Positions 1 to 10,232 of a stretch of DNA of 27,426 nucleotides are shown here, in pieces. Positions within the stretch are counted from its first letter, which is position 1. Each line of letters begins with the position of its first letter. Below the pieces are notes generated by a model. It ran no database searches and was not told the DNA's origin. It saw nothing but the letters and a program-made list of their open reading frames with translations. The stretch comes from Acrasis kona (lineage: Eukaryota > Heterolobosea > Eutetramitea > Acrasida > Acrasidae), in contig JAOPGA020000182.1 in assembly GCA_026419775.2 (NCBI GenBank), forward strand, positions 1 to 27,426, in the 5' to 3' direction. A program made the translations under genes and the position numbers.

Positions 1-227
1 ATTTTTCACAACACTCAAAAGTTGTTTTTATTTTTTCACAGTTGATTTGGCCAATAAGAAAAATTGTAAGCACTCAGCAACAAACACCCAAAGTGATAAT
101 CGCAGAGACACTTTCGTGTAGTATCGACATACAATTATCGGACATTGCTATACAAGCTCATACAAACTCACTTTACACACCAAACGAAATTTGAAGATGA
201 AAATTAACAACAATACAATACTTTACT

Positions 228-1730
228 TTAAACAAACTTTTTCTTAAGTGCTCCTAGATCCTTGTTGTCGGGCTGTGCTTTCACTAAACTATCGAACACA
301 TTTTTCAAAACATCCAAAGGCTCATCATCCAACATTGAAACAACGACATCAAGCCTAGGTGACTGCGCAAGGTTTCTAAGAATATCAACGGACCTTTCAT
401 GTTCGGAGTTGGGAATTAAATAACTATCAATACAGTTGACGATTCTAACCAATACTTCTTCACTTAATGAGTCCTTGAATATCTTTTTAAAAGTCGCCGG
501 AGGGATAATCTTTACATATTCATTAACTCCATCATTATCCAAATCCTTGATAACTCTTTCGAACTCATATGATGTTCTTGGAGGTTGTGTTGGTACTTTA
601 GATGGGATCTTTGGCACTTCTAACTTTTCCTTTTGCTGTGCTGGTCGTGTTTCTGTCGTTTGTGGTTTTACTTCTTCTGGTTGTGGTGTTGGTTGAGGCG
701 CTTGTTTAGGTGCTGGTTGCGATTTTTGTTGTTGACTGGAGTGAGAGGTGTTTTGTTTTTGTTGATCTGTATTCGACTTGACTAGCATCTGAGTGATTTT
801 GTTAGATGAATTAAAAGCTTTCAAAGGCTTACTGCTGCGGCTGGTGTCAAGAGATCCTCAATTTCCTCTTCTTGTTCAATCTTTTCTTCTTTCTTGACTT
901 CCACTTTTGGTTCTTCCTTTTTGACTTCCTCCTCAATTTCATCCAACTCTTCAATAACCATCCTCTTACTTGTGGCCTTATTTGCTTTTTCTAAAGCCTC
1001 TCTTGATTTTTCTAATTCCTTTTCAAATTCTTTATTGTTTGAGAATACAAGTGCTTTTTCAATGTCTGATACGGACCCTTCATAGTTCTTCAGATCCCTC
1101 CGGACAATTCCTCTTCTAACGTAACCTTTAGCATAAGTGTGATCTAATGCTACACATTTTGTTGCATCCATCTCTGCTTCTTGAAGCCTAAAATTTTAGA
1201 TCCTATAGGTTTTAAATGTGCATACTTGTTCAGTTTGTAGTTTGTTGTAGCTCTGTTGCAGTACACAACGGCATCTTCTTTGATCTTTAAACTTTGCGTG
1301 TAGTAGTTGATTGCCGTCTGGAAATCTTTTTTCTTAAAAGCTTCATTCCCCTGTAATTGTTACGTTCAAATTTCGTGTTGGTTTTTACTTTATCCTTCAA
1401 TTCGAGTGCGGTTTGATCTTTTGGTATTGACTTTTGCTTTGGTTGCTCCTTCTTCGTTTTTGGCGCTGGTGCAGTTGCCTTTTCTGGTTGGTCCATCGAG
1501 ACATCGCCATATCCATTTGTTCCCCTTACTGGAGGAAGACTCTATTTTTTCACAAATGGTTTGTCGCGACGACTTACCCTCACGGTTGCTTGCTTCTTAT
1601 CTTCCACTTCCTTGTCTTTCTTATCCATTTCTTTCGTCCATGAGTTCAAATCCGATATGTAGCTTTGTAGATCTTCAGCATTCTGCTTGATCTGCCTTTG
1701 AATCGACATAGGGTCCCTACGGTCTGACAT
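228..1730 (-). CDS. RPAP3: RPAP3-like TPR co-chaperone, 5 exons, 448 aa
   Basis: RPAP3 is the TPR subunit that ties HSP90 to the R2TP (RUVBL1/2-PIH1D1) complex, which assembles RNA polymerase II, snoRNPs and PIKK kinases in the cytoplasm; this role is known from the family. Exons read 1578-1730, 1389-1541, 1226-1350, 833-1187 and 228-788, with GT-AG introns of 36, 38, 38 and 44 nt; every junction keeps frame. The N-terminus (MSIQRQIKQNAEDLQSYISD) and a following SLPPVRGTNG segment match the RPAP3 N-terminal pattern. One TPR block starts with GNEAFKKKDFQTAINYY near residue 103 and runs to about 195. A Lys/Glu-rich stretch (about 200-255) and a Gln/Pro-rich linker follow, then the RPAP3_C domain at about 334-448 (TSYEFERVIKDL to KKKFV). 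Human RPAP3 is about 665 aa with two TPR blocks; this one has a single block. The ATG at 1730 is preferred over an in-frame ATG at 1772 because RPAP3 proteins begin close to this motif. No break is seen. Confidence 0.9.
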
Positions 1731-1825
1731 GTTCGCGTGATTGTGGTTGAGCAGTAGTTGTAAATAAAACACAGCATGTTAGAATAAAAAATACTTTATT
1801 GAACGATACAATCATGTACAATAAA

Positions 1826-2459
1826 TTAGTAGTTTGCGTTGCTAATATCTAATAATACACCTCGGTTACGAGTTGGAGTTCCTGTTGGTGGAAGTTTGCT
1901 TGGTGTGCTAATGCTTTTACCCTTAGGCAACAAGGGCTTGGAGGAAGACTTTCTTGTTATAGTCTCGTCACTAAAGATTATATACTCTCTCTCATCAAAT
2001 TGTTTCACGTCAACCTTGCGTGCAGGGGATGGGCGTAGAGGGCTTGCACGAATGCGTTTTGATGCTCTAACGTTCTTGCTTGACTTAAGCAGTGGTTTCG
2101 GGTCAACATCCGCGAACAAAGATGAGTTGAGTTTGGGTACTGGAGATGCATTTGGAGAATCAGTAAAGGAAAGGACAACTGGAGCTTCGGTTTTAGTTGG
2201 TGTGTTTGTTATTTCGGTTGCATTTGTTTTTGGTTGCGCCGCCTTTTGCACTCCGAAAATGATATCTCTCAAGGGAGTCCTCTTAATGAATTCTGTAGGA
2301 CTGCCGAGGATCCAAAAATCTCCAGAAGCTTGGTGAGTCCCTAACTGTGGACTGTTGTTTCACTGGTGTGCCTACTCCTGCTTCTTCTTCGCGACGGGGT
2401 GTAACTGGTTGTTCTTCAAGCTCATTGGTTTTGTTTTGAGTAGAGAACACGGACCCCAT
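1826..2459 (-). CDS. unrecognised Ser/Pro-rich disordered protein, 2 exons, ~200 aa
   Basis: Not recognised. Proposed exons are 2376-2459 and 1826-2344, joined by a very short 31-nt intron (donor GTAGGC, acceptor CCACAG, phase 0). A longer intron using a GTTACA donor further upstream in exon 1 also keeps frame, so the junction is uncertain. Splicing is needed because the two open frames differ. It restores the strongest block, WILGSPTEFIKRTPLRDIIF, at about residues 40-60. The rest is low-complexity with many SP/TP pairs (SPARK, SPLRPSP, STPSKLPPTGTPTRN) and basic patches, which suggests a phosphorylated nuclear protein; this is inference. The start is the first ATG in frame (2459); farther upstream the frame has only TTG and then a stop. 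A minus-strand AATAAA at 1795-1800 lies 26 nt past the stop and about 65 nt before the RPAP3-like start, so the two genes are tightly packed head to tail. Confidence 0.6.
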
Positions 2460-3130
2460 TGTTGGATTTTTAAAATTTTGTTCAAAATTCGATCGTCTCT
2501 TAACGGTGTTAATGAGCGCCAATCCAAAATATTGTAACGATTACCGTTATAAATCAAACCTCAGATCAGAATTGCCCAAACGTTACGATAAGATTGTATT
2601 ACAAGAGCTTCGCCAAGTATTCTTTAAAAATAAATGGTGTAAAACTTGTGCCATCTGATTACAGGTCTACCTTCACTCGGTAGAGGGGTATTACAGCATT
2701 ACCTGAGGTGTTTCCTTTTGACCTGAACGAACTGTTCATTGACTTTAATGCCGATCCCACAGAATGAGAATGATGAGGAAGATTTGCGGTGGGAGGTTAT
2801 ATTACGTTTATATTGTCTTGAGAATAGAAGCTCGTTAGATACCATTGAGCAAGTGGGTGCAACAAAGATGGGATAAAATACAACTCTATCGGATCGTTTC
2901 TTAATGCCACGTGGGAGTTGATTGTACAGTACTTTGGATAATTGTATATGTGGAAGTGCAAATTTTTTACAAAGTCACGGCACACAAACACAATAAGAAG
3001 CACAAACAATGGCGTCAAGAACGTTAAACGTTTCACAATACGTTCACAATACAAAGTAGAAGAAAAACTTTTTAATGTAATTAATGTACTTTTACTTTTC
3101 AATTCCCTCGATCTTGAAACGAACGAACAC
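2460..3130. other. no gene assigned; short open stretches only
   Basis: I see no convincing gene here. On the plus strand about 2700-2875 there are two short open stretches in different frames (one with FDLNELFIDFNADP, the next with DEEDLRWEVILRLY) that look like protein but are out of register. They could be a decayed exon. The first ~80 bases serve as the upstream region of the preceding minus-strand gene. No repeat or terminal inverted repeat was noticed. Confidence 0.4.
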
Positions 3131-3132
3131 GA

Positions 3133-3620
3133 TTAATATTTCCATCTTGTATGACCTTTTGCATACCTAGATCTTATTGTAGCATGATTTTCCTCACTAC
3201 TGCGCCATATTGCTTCAACAATACCTTCGCATGCATTAAAGTCAATGTAGCGCCTCATCCTATCAAATACAAGATATCCCTCGATACGTGCTAATTGTTC
3301 GGTATCATCTATTGGTACTTTGCTAGGTACGTATCTATCAATACTTTCATCCTTGCAATAATCTGGTCTCCATCCGATTGCATACAAAATACTTGAAGAA
3401 TGGCATTGATGTGACCAATTTTGAAATCCAATGTTGCGTACCACTTTGTAACTTTTCTCATTGATGGGGCAAGTTTGTATGCAATATCTACCCATATGCT
3501 CTCATACTCCTCCTTCTTTTTTGATTGGCATAGAACGAAAATAGATGGTTCCGATGGAAACGACACGTACTTTATAGCTTGCATCCTTGGTCCTCGGTTT
3601 AAAACAACATTCCTGCACAA
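3133..3620 (-). pseudogene. possible MULE-like transposase remnant
   Basis: Two overlapping minus-strand frames carry protein-like sequence. The upstream frame has EEYESIWVDIAYKLAPSMRK and WYATLDFKIGHINAILQ, which resembles the '..DFExAxxNAI..F' block of Mutator-like (MULE) transposases. The downstream frame has RYIDFNACEGIVEAIW and ENHATIRSRY, loosely like the later MULE 'TNNxxEGWH...HP.I' region. A GT-AG pair (GTATTTTGT ... TTGCAAG, about 41 nt, phase 0) could join them, but a frameshift is equally possible. The N-terminal two thirds expected of a MULE are missing and the right side abuts the hAT fragment at ~3530. The family assignment is weak; it may be another transposon protein or a host gene scrap. 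Confidence 0.25.
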
Positions 3621-4165
3621 TCATTTGGAGCATGATGTTGCGGATAACATTTACAGTGTAATGAGGAATAAATTAAAAGGACAATATCCTGTGCCACTAC
3701 AAACAAAAACACAGCCTACGGGAAATAGCACACTTTTAAGAATAACCAGAGTAACAAATAACATTCGTAAATCGGACATTGATGTATTCTTTGATACTCA
3801 AGATATAGAGTTGGATGAATCAAGTTTAAAATCCTTTGATTTAATAGGATGGTGGTGAGATCATCAACGTGATTTTCCACTTTTGGCACGCGCAGCACGA
3901 GACTATCTTGCTATTCCATTATCGTCGATAGATGCTGAGAGGCCGAAAAGATACTCACTACATGCTGAGACAATTACCAGTTTAATGATGTCAAAACCGC
4001 ACTATGACCAATAATAAATATTCTTTAATGCTCCAATTGTTCTTTATTATACCTTCATCCCTCTTTACAACCATCCGCGGATTATCCGGATACAGCGGAT
4101 TGATTTTATATCAACGGATTCGGATACGGATGGGATTCTTACAATAATCCGTATCCTATCCCATC
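3530..4165 (+). mobile_element. hAT transposon, 5'-truncated, C-terminal transposase + 3' end
   Basis: Plus-strand frame from about 3545 encodes the C-terminal part of a hAT transposase: FIACILGPRFKTTFL (the usual 'LDPRxK' block), then an acidic spacer, then WW, one in-frame TGA at 3856-3858, DHQRDFPLLARAARDYLAIP and SSIDAER, the dimerisation region. After the coding part, about 4070-4165 is rich in ATCCG/CGGAT repeats in both orientations (ATCCGCGGATTATCCGGATA, then GGATTCGGATACGGATGGG), typical of hAT subterminal sequence. The right limit is placed at CCCATCCGTA near 4165. The left end, BED finger and catalytic N-terminal half are absent, so it cannot move by itself. No matching target-site duplication was found because the left end is gone. 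Confidence 0.75.
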
Positions 4166-4895
4166 CCATCCGTAAGGTGCTCTATCTTTCTTATCAAATA
4201 ACGTTCATCGGTTAGTGAGGCGTTAGAGTTTGGTTGAATGTTCAAAATAAAGCTACCTGAGATGACGCCTGTTGGGCTGATTCTAGATAGACAAGTTGAT
4301 ACTAATGATCCATTACTGAATTTGCAGTCATTTAGAAATTGAAGTAGTTCGGCGTAATGGCCATATAAAATGATATTACCAAGGTCATCTAATCCAATAT
4401 GTGTGTAGGTTGTATACCCATGTTTAACATGTTGTGTTAATGATTCTTTGGTCAATTTTGCGGGGTTGAGGTTTTTCAATACCCATTTCATACAAACTTC
4501 TTCAGTGGGAGATAATTTATTTGTAAAAGAAAACTAGGATACTACCTAGTACTGTTAGATACATCCTCATCAGTAGTTTCAACTGTTTGTTGATGATGTA
4601 CAGTTTGGGTATTATAGTGATTAAAATTATAATGCCTTTTAGATTTGGGTTCATTATTTTGACTTGAGTTTTGTTGATGAATTGTTATAAAAGTTTGATT
4701 TGAAAGTAAAATAATATCTTTGTCACTTAAACAAGGTAAATAACAATTATCCAGAGATAAAACTATATGTTTTTGTAGTAAATTGAATTGAGGTTTGTGT
4801 ACTCAGGGAAGTTGTCTTTTAATTTTACCTTTGACTTTAAAGATAGCTGCTGCCTTTTCAATTACTTGAATAAAGTTAGGCCCTTAGTAGAAAAA
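4166..4895 (-). pseudogene. unrecognised gene fragment, truncated by the hAT
   Basis: Not recognised. The downstream exon (to 4533) is open and encodes NKLSPTEEVCMKWVLKNLNP, then a 110-residue stretch (YTTYTHIGLDDLGNIILYG, ISPTGVISGSFILNIQPNS), and runs straight into the hAT end at ~4165, so its C-terminus is lost. A 29-nt intron (4534-4562, GTATCT...CCTAG, phase 0) would join it to an Asn/Gln/His-rich exon, about 4563-4790 (HQQNSSQNNEPKSKRHYNF). Farther upstream, about 4795-4890 encodes NFIQVIEKAAAIFKVKGKIK in another frame. This matches, with a gap of about 25 bases, the reading frame at 16676-17068. The fragment therefore seems to belong to a repeated gene or element. Confidence 0.4.
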
Positions 4896-4904
4896 ATGTC
4901 AACC

Positions 4905-5045
4905 CAAAACAAATATTATTGTTAATTATTATTAATATTATTTATTATTAATATTAAACAAATAATATTATTATATTAATATTAAATAAATAATATTATT
5001 TATAATTAAAAATTATTTTTATTGATATAAATAATACATTTAATG
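4905..5045. repeat. AT-only low-complexity hairpin tract
   Basis: Nearly pure A/T sequence built from AATATTA/TTATTA units. The block AATATTATTTATTATTAATA is followed about 10 bases later by a close inverted copy (TAATATTAAATAAATAATAT), so the region can fold on itself. No coding sequence is present. Confidence 0.7.
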
Positions 5046-5138
5046 TTCTGAATTATGAAGATAGCTTGCTTAAAAAGTAGGCAGTATTATTAAAACTAAC
5101 TTGAGGCTAAACCTTGCTAAAAAATTGCATTTCTTTGA

Positions 5139-5393
5139 ATCTCTGGTGGTGAATGCGTACTTGACCTGGATGAGGTATATACAGTCAAACTTTCATCGGA
5201 ATCAAGACCAACACTTCACACGGATTTTTTGTTTATAGGAAGGACTGAAGAGGAAAAAAAAAGAGGAAAAAACACAAAGCGATTACAACTCAATGCCACG
5301 GCTTTGCAATTTGTTGATAATTTGCTAAAGAGTGCTGGATTCCCCGAGGCCAAAGAAGAGGGTGTTTTTAGTGACGAAAGTATTATTATTTAA
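5139..5393 (+). other. 84-codon open stretch without ATG, possible exon remnant
   Basis: Between in-frame stops at 5136 and 5391 the plus strand is open and protein-like: CVLDLDEVYTVKLSSESRPT, a Lys/Glu-rich run, then LQFVDNLLKSAGFPEAKEEG. It has no ATG and ends 70 bases left of the 4.8-kb transposon. A second short frame beginning at the ATG at 5393 (MNKMSTKSSADNLINKK) crosses into the transposon end. Family unknown. It may be an exon of a gene interrupted by the transposon, or chance. Confidence 0.3.
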
Positions 5394-5463
5394 TGAACAA
5401 GATGTCAACCAAGTCCTCTGCGGACAATTTAATAAATAAAAAAGTGTTTAGTAGATACTTTAA

Positions 5464-5481
5464 CCCCAACAATTATTTTTA
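5464..5481 (+). repeat. left terminal inverted repeat
   Basis: CCCCAACAATTATTTTTA pairs imperfectly with the opposite end (10241-10258). The first nine bases are identical in inverted orientation and the match continues with a one-base gap through TTAT. Confidence 0.6.
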
Positions 5482-5507
5482 CTCAACAAATACGGCCAAT
5501 CCCGAAC

Positions 5508-5519
5508 AAAACATGTTTT
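5508..5519. repeat. subterminal palindrome AAAACATGTTTT (left)
   Basis: Perfect 12-base palindrome 44 bases inside the left end. The same 12 bases lie 14 bases inside the right end. Relaxed AACAT/ATGTT copies surround both. It is a candidate binding site for one of the transposon proteins, by analogy with CACTA subterminal repeats. Confidence 0.55.
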
Positions 5520-5568
5520 GATACAAAAACATTTTATTAAAAAATAAAGTTCAAAACATAACATGCTG

Positions 5569-7081
5569 TTAAACATTTTTTAATGCCTTTGTTAACTGGG
5601 TCATGGTCCTTTGCGTCACGGCCCTTTTTGCCCTCTCAATATCTGCAGATCTCTTCTTGATGAAGTGTAGAGCAATTTCAAAGACATCAAGGTGGTCCAA
5701 AATATCCTCCTCGGTGGCGCTCAGATTATTGACGCGCTCTGCAACGAAAGGAAGGTGGAAATGTACAAACCACCTTGAAAATCTGATATATAAAGGATCA
5801 AATTTGCTTACAGGGATCCAGTCTTCAGCTGCTTTAACGTGCGATAGGTAGACTTTAACAGAACTAAACAGTGTGAGTTGGATGAAATGTAACTACTTAC
5901 TGAAGAATGGTGGGGTTAGCATCTCCACCTCTCACAACCTTCCCAGTAAAGGGTCTGCGCCCAGTATCGTGCCACTTCGCCTTAATAATAGGTTTGTTTT
6001 TGCTAGAAAACAGCAGTGTTCTGTCAGCGTCAGTTGAGTGGACCTATGACTGTAAAATGATGAATGATTATGAACATACCGTTGCCTGATAGATTCTGTT
6101 ATAGTGGGCAGTCCACTCTTGATCATCCATGAAGCTTCCTTTGTCATCCACCTCTCTCAAAATGAACTTGCTCTGTTCTGGTGATATTTCCCTGATTTTG
6201 AAATTCACAGCATCAAGGATGTTGGCAACACACTCTACAAGGATACGAACGTCCGTCTTGAGCCTGTGTACGACCTTTTTAAGGCTTTTATTCTCTTGGT
6301 TGGTATTCTCAACCTTGATGGCAAGATCCTTCATGCTGACGCCATTTTCGTCTTGTTTGGACCCTTTGTCATTTGGATACGGCTGGGTCGCAATCTCTGC
6401 CTCAACATCAGGAGTGTCCTCGTCTAGTTCACTCTCGTCAGGTTCACTATCATCCTCAAAAAACTGGCGCGTCCCTGAGTCCTTTGATTGTTGTCCTTTC
6501 TGTTCTGGTGATGTCCCGGACTCTTCCGTGGCCGCACCAACTGTTTCCACTTCCTTGTCCAGCTCTTCCTCATCCGGATCTTCCTCACTTTCTTCCTCAA
6601 CACTCTCGTTGTCCTCGGCACTATCCTCTTCCTCAGTTACCATCGCATTATCTGATGTTTTAGTGAACTGCTGATAAAAGAATCATTTAAATACCAGATT
6701 GTTGTTGGGACTGAGATCTAGCAGGAGCCAGCATATTCTCTACCTGCTCGTCCATGCTTCGCTGAGCGCTCTCTTTGACTCCCTCTTTAATCTTTTCGAG
6801 GACCCTCTCATGGAGCTCTGACTCCCAATAGAAGAACTGACTACCCTCGACGTCAGTCCATTTTATGGCTTTCTGAAGTTGAGTTAGTAATGATTGGCCG
6901 AAGTTTTGTAACCTACTTGGTTTTGCTTCCTCTTTCCTGTTCTGTGCTCCTCCTTTAGTTTGCATAGCGCATGCCAAGCGATTGTTCTTGGTCTTTTTCC
7001 AGGAAGCGTTTGTATCGAATATGATCCAGGTTTATGCTGTGGGCCATCTGGTACACGTAAACTTGACTTTGCCTTCACCAT
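5569..7081 (-). CDS. transposon accessory protein (TnpA-like role inferred), 5 exons, 440 aa
   Basis: Family not recognised; a DNA-binding/TnpA-like role is inferred from its place in the element. Exons 6917-7081, 6744-6872, 6080-6670, 5901-6043 and 5569-5863 are joined by GT-AG introns of 44, 73, 36 and 37 nt; all junctions keep frame and the spliced protein has no internal stop. The basic N-terminus (GKRPRTIAWHALCKLKEEHR) could bind DNA or act as nuclear signal. The middle exon is strongly acidic for about 100 residues (VTEEEDSAEDNESVEEESEE) and then coiled-coil-like (ENTNQENKSLKKVVHRLKTD). Exons 4-5 give KAKWHDTGRRPFTGK and a helical C-terminus (SATEEDILDHLDVFEIALHF). The start is the ATG at 7081, 189 bases from the divergent transposase start. 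The stop lies 105 bases inside the left end, with AATAAA shortly after. Confidence 0.7.
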
Positions 7082-7270
7082 GATTTGATTATTTTGAAAA
7101 AACAATCCTGTAATCATACAGTTTAAATAGACCAACAGCGCAGAAACTGCGTTAAATCGGACATTGCGCGTAAAGTGCGCACATGGTGCGCAGAACTTTA
7201 GTGAAGTGTTTTTGTAAGCAGCATTGAAAGTTGGCTAGCAACTTCATCATTTTCGAGATGGTTCATCAAA
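7082..7270. promoter_or_regulatory. divergent promoter region with GCGC-rich repeats
   Basis: The 189 bases between the two transposon start codons must drive both genes. About 7137-7195 holds a cluster of GCGCA/TGCGC words: GCGCAGAAACTGCG, TTGCGCG, GTGCGCAC and GTGCGCAGAA. GTGCGCAC is palindromic and GCGCAGAA occurs twice. These stand out against AT-rich surroundings and are candidate protein-binding sites; function is inference. Confidence 0.4.
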
Positions 7271-10138
7271 ATGGGACGGAAACGGAAACAATCTCGCGTC
7301 CAAACAAACGAGTTCAACGTTGAGGTTCGAGATTTAAACGGAAAGGTTACCCACTATACCTCAAGAAAAGATAGAAAGAAGAGAAAGATCAACAACACCA
7401 GTATAGCATCATCCAGCCAAACACAGGATCAAAGCAACGAGGAAGCAAGTGATGACGATACATTTGGTGGCAATGTAATAAACCAGTCTGATTCTGAAGA
7501 GGATAGTCATTTAATTGCAGAAGTTACGTTAACAGAAGAGCAGAATTCTGAATTGTTTTTCAAATACTTGGAGGAGAGCACAGCAACTTCAAAACCGTGG
7601 TCGTTGTTCAAACAAGACTATAATTTCAAGAGTACCAGAGTCGAGGTTGTAGACATTCCTCTCCAAGCAAACATGTTTATGCTCCTACTTTCAATGGTTT
7701 GTGTTGTGATGTTTGGGTACATGAGCAAAAAATCAGCTGTTGGTGTATCTGCACTATTGAGGCTTGTAGCAGCAACCAATTTGAAGAGCAGGATACCAGG
7801 CAATGAGAATGACATGTACACTTTGTTTTGGTCAAAGATTGACCTTCCACTACCAGACCAGCTTCAATATTGCTGCTTTCATCAACAAAGCCATCTTGTA
7901 CATGAAGTAACGAAAGGCGTGTGCAGATTCAAGGGTAAAAAGAAATGGAGAACTTTTACAATCACCAACCTGAAAAGGAAGCTTGAACAGCAGTATTGTA
8001 ATGCAAGATTCTTATCGGACTTATACATTGGTCTAAAGCGTAGATGTGAAAAGAAGTCAGATACGTTAGAGGAGTATGAGGATGGCGCCGTTTTCAAAAA
8101 CCTTCACAATACTACACGGTTGAAGTACCTTTATACCCCGTCCTGGTAAATCTTTATTGACGGTGTGTCCCCATGGAAGAAAGCAGATGAATCTATTACA
8201 CCAGTATTTTTAGTCAATACATGCATTCCCAGGGAGCGACGATTTCAAGAGCATAACGTAATCCTAATAGGAATCATATCATTGAAAACAAATGTGAGCT
8301 ATCAAACATACTTGAGCGAGGTTGTGCGATATTTGAATACAGTAATGGAGAGTGGATTTCAAGTTAAAATCTCTGACACACAAACAATAAGTTGTCATGG
8401 AATGGTTACATCCCTTGTTTGTGATATTGTTGAACGAAACAAGTTACTATTGATGTCTTCTGGATTCTATTGCTGCCTATACTGTTACATGAGGGGGGAG
8501 TCTTTTGGAAGAAGTACAGGGTACATTCAAGGTCATCTTGATATGGATCATCGGTGCCATGATTCAATGCTATTTGATGCAAAAATTGCAAATTCTCGTA
8601 ATGAGTTCACATTTGGGGAGAAGAAGGCATTTAGAGGGGTTTACGGTCAGAGCGCATTGTTCAATTTAAAAGATTTTGATGTAGTTGAAATGACGCCGGT
8701 CGATTCAATGCACACATTAGATCTTGGGGTTGTTCTATATTTCTTAAATTTGTGGTTAGGTGCTGGCCCCTCAACAGTACCTGATTGTGACAAGAACAAA
8801 GACAAGGAATGGATTCTGTCAGACCTGCAAGTTAAAGAAATAAACAACATGATGAAGGAGAGTGGCCTACCGCACTGTGTCTCTGAATCTCCTCGAAGTT
8901 TGGATAATCGTGCTCATTGGAAGTCAGCAGATTTACATGAATGGGCGTTATTCTATTCTTTACCTGCTATTCAAGGTCGTTTACCACTCAAATACACGGT
9001 ACATTGGTCGTTGTTTATTAGGTCATACAGAATCTTGACAAAACGATCAATATCGCATGGAGAGATAGATGAGGCAGAGCGGATGCTGAGACTCTTTGTT
9101 GAGATGGTACCTAAACTGTACTACTCAAATCATGTCACAATTAAGATCCATTCGCTACTTCATTTATGCCACTTTGTCCGAAATTTTGGACCCCTCCACC
9201 AATTCTCTGCTATTATGTTTGAAGATCTTAATGGAAAACTGAACAGAGGTAATCGATTGCACTTCAAGATAACAGAATCGATTTATGATCGATTCCAAAG
9301 AGTCTCTGATATCTCTGCAATAGCTGACTGTGTGAGGGATTTAGACAACAACCCAATAACATCTGATCATCCATTTTATCAGACATTAGTTGATGTTGGA
9401 CTGTATGAGCATGAAATCAAGAAGACGTGGTCACATATTGAGAGTATTGGAGGTTGTTCTTATCGAAGCAGTAACAAGGCTCAATTATCTGATCTCTCTG
9501 CAAGTAAAAGATTGAAGTACCGTCATCACGGAATTACAGACACTGACTACATGTTTTACACTATTAGAATCAACAACAAGTTGAGAATTGATTCTGATAA
9601 GAAGACGTCATACTTGAGGAAATCATCTTGCATCTTGTTCAATGAGGGATCCACCCAGATGTGTGGAATTGTTGATGTATTTGTTCACAATCAGGATAAA
9701 ACTAAATGGACAGCTCTGGTAAAGGTGTTTGACAGGCCTTTTGAATTAGGATTATATGCTTACATGAGGATAACAGACCATGAGCTCACCAACACAACAA
9801 CAAAGATGATAAACATTGAGCAGATTGCTGATGTTTGTGCATTGGTCACCTCCCATCCCTCTTCTGTAACAGCAAATAATGCGGATGTAGCACATCCTGA
9901 GGAAGTATGTGTTAAATTAGCTAATGGTACATCTGTAATCGGTCGCACCTGTATAACACCTGCATCCAACAACTGGTTTAAAATTAATGCATGTCGACAT
10001 GATGACAACTTGGAGAGATGCACTTGGAAAACACATCAGGACAAGAGAGCAATGATGACGGCGCTTTATAAGGATGAGATATACTTCAGGAATGTGAAAG
10101 AGGATCGTGATGAACAGGACAAAGAAGGAGAGCAGTAA
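7271..10138 (+). CDS. Tnp2-like transposase with one disturbed stretch near the catalytic core
   Basis: Cut-and-paste transposase resembling the Tnp2 family of CACTA/EnSpm elements. One frame is open over about 956 codons except for a TAA at 8147-8149. N-terminus: basic nuclear-signal-like MGRKRKQ and RKDRKKRK, then an acidic stretch. Core motifs: IDGVSPWKK (about 8156), a C-x2-C pair (CCLYCYMRGESFG) followed by HLDMDH, PVDSMHTLDLGV (about 8698), LPLKYTVHWSLFIRSYRIL, then HSLLHLCHFVRNFGPLHQFS and FEDLNGKLNR. The acidic residues in IDG, VDSMH and FEDLNG are the likely DDE set, by family pattern. Between about 8095 and 8152 the best protein-like reading moves to another frame (VEVPLYPVLVNLY) and then returns. 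Two small indels are thus more likely than a simple point stop; a short intron is less likely. Stop at 10136-10138, AATAAA at 10154-10159. Confidence 0.8.
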
Positions 10139-10232
10139 TCATAAAATGTCAAAAATAAAGTCTATTATGTTTTGAAACATTTATTTTGAATTATTTAGAA
10201 TGTTTTCGTACATTTTGGATGTAAATCCTTAC

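Noticed and set aside
1731-1772. Upstream in-frame ATG at 1772 as the RPAP3-like start
   Set aside because: It adds MFYLQLLLNHNHAN, unlike the family N-terminus, and lies close to the poly(A) signal of the preceding gene.
6129-6674. Long plus-strand Ser-rich open frame
   Set aside because: It is the antisense shadow of the acidic exon of the accessory gene; a Ser/Leu-rich complement of Glu/Asp codons is expected.
8144-8189. Intron GTAAAT...AAGCAG in the transposase
   Set aside because: It would remove the conserved IDGVSPW motif, so a local frame lesion is more likely.
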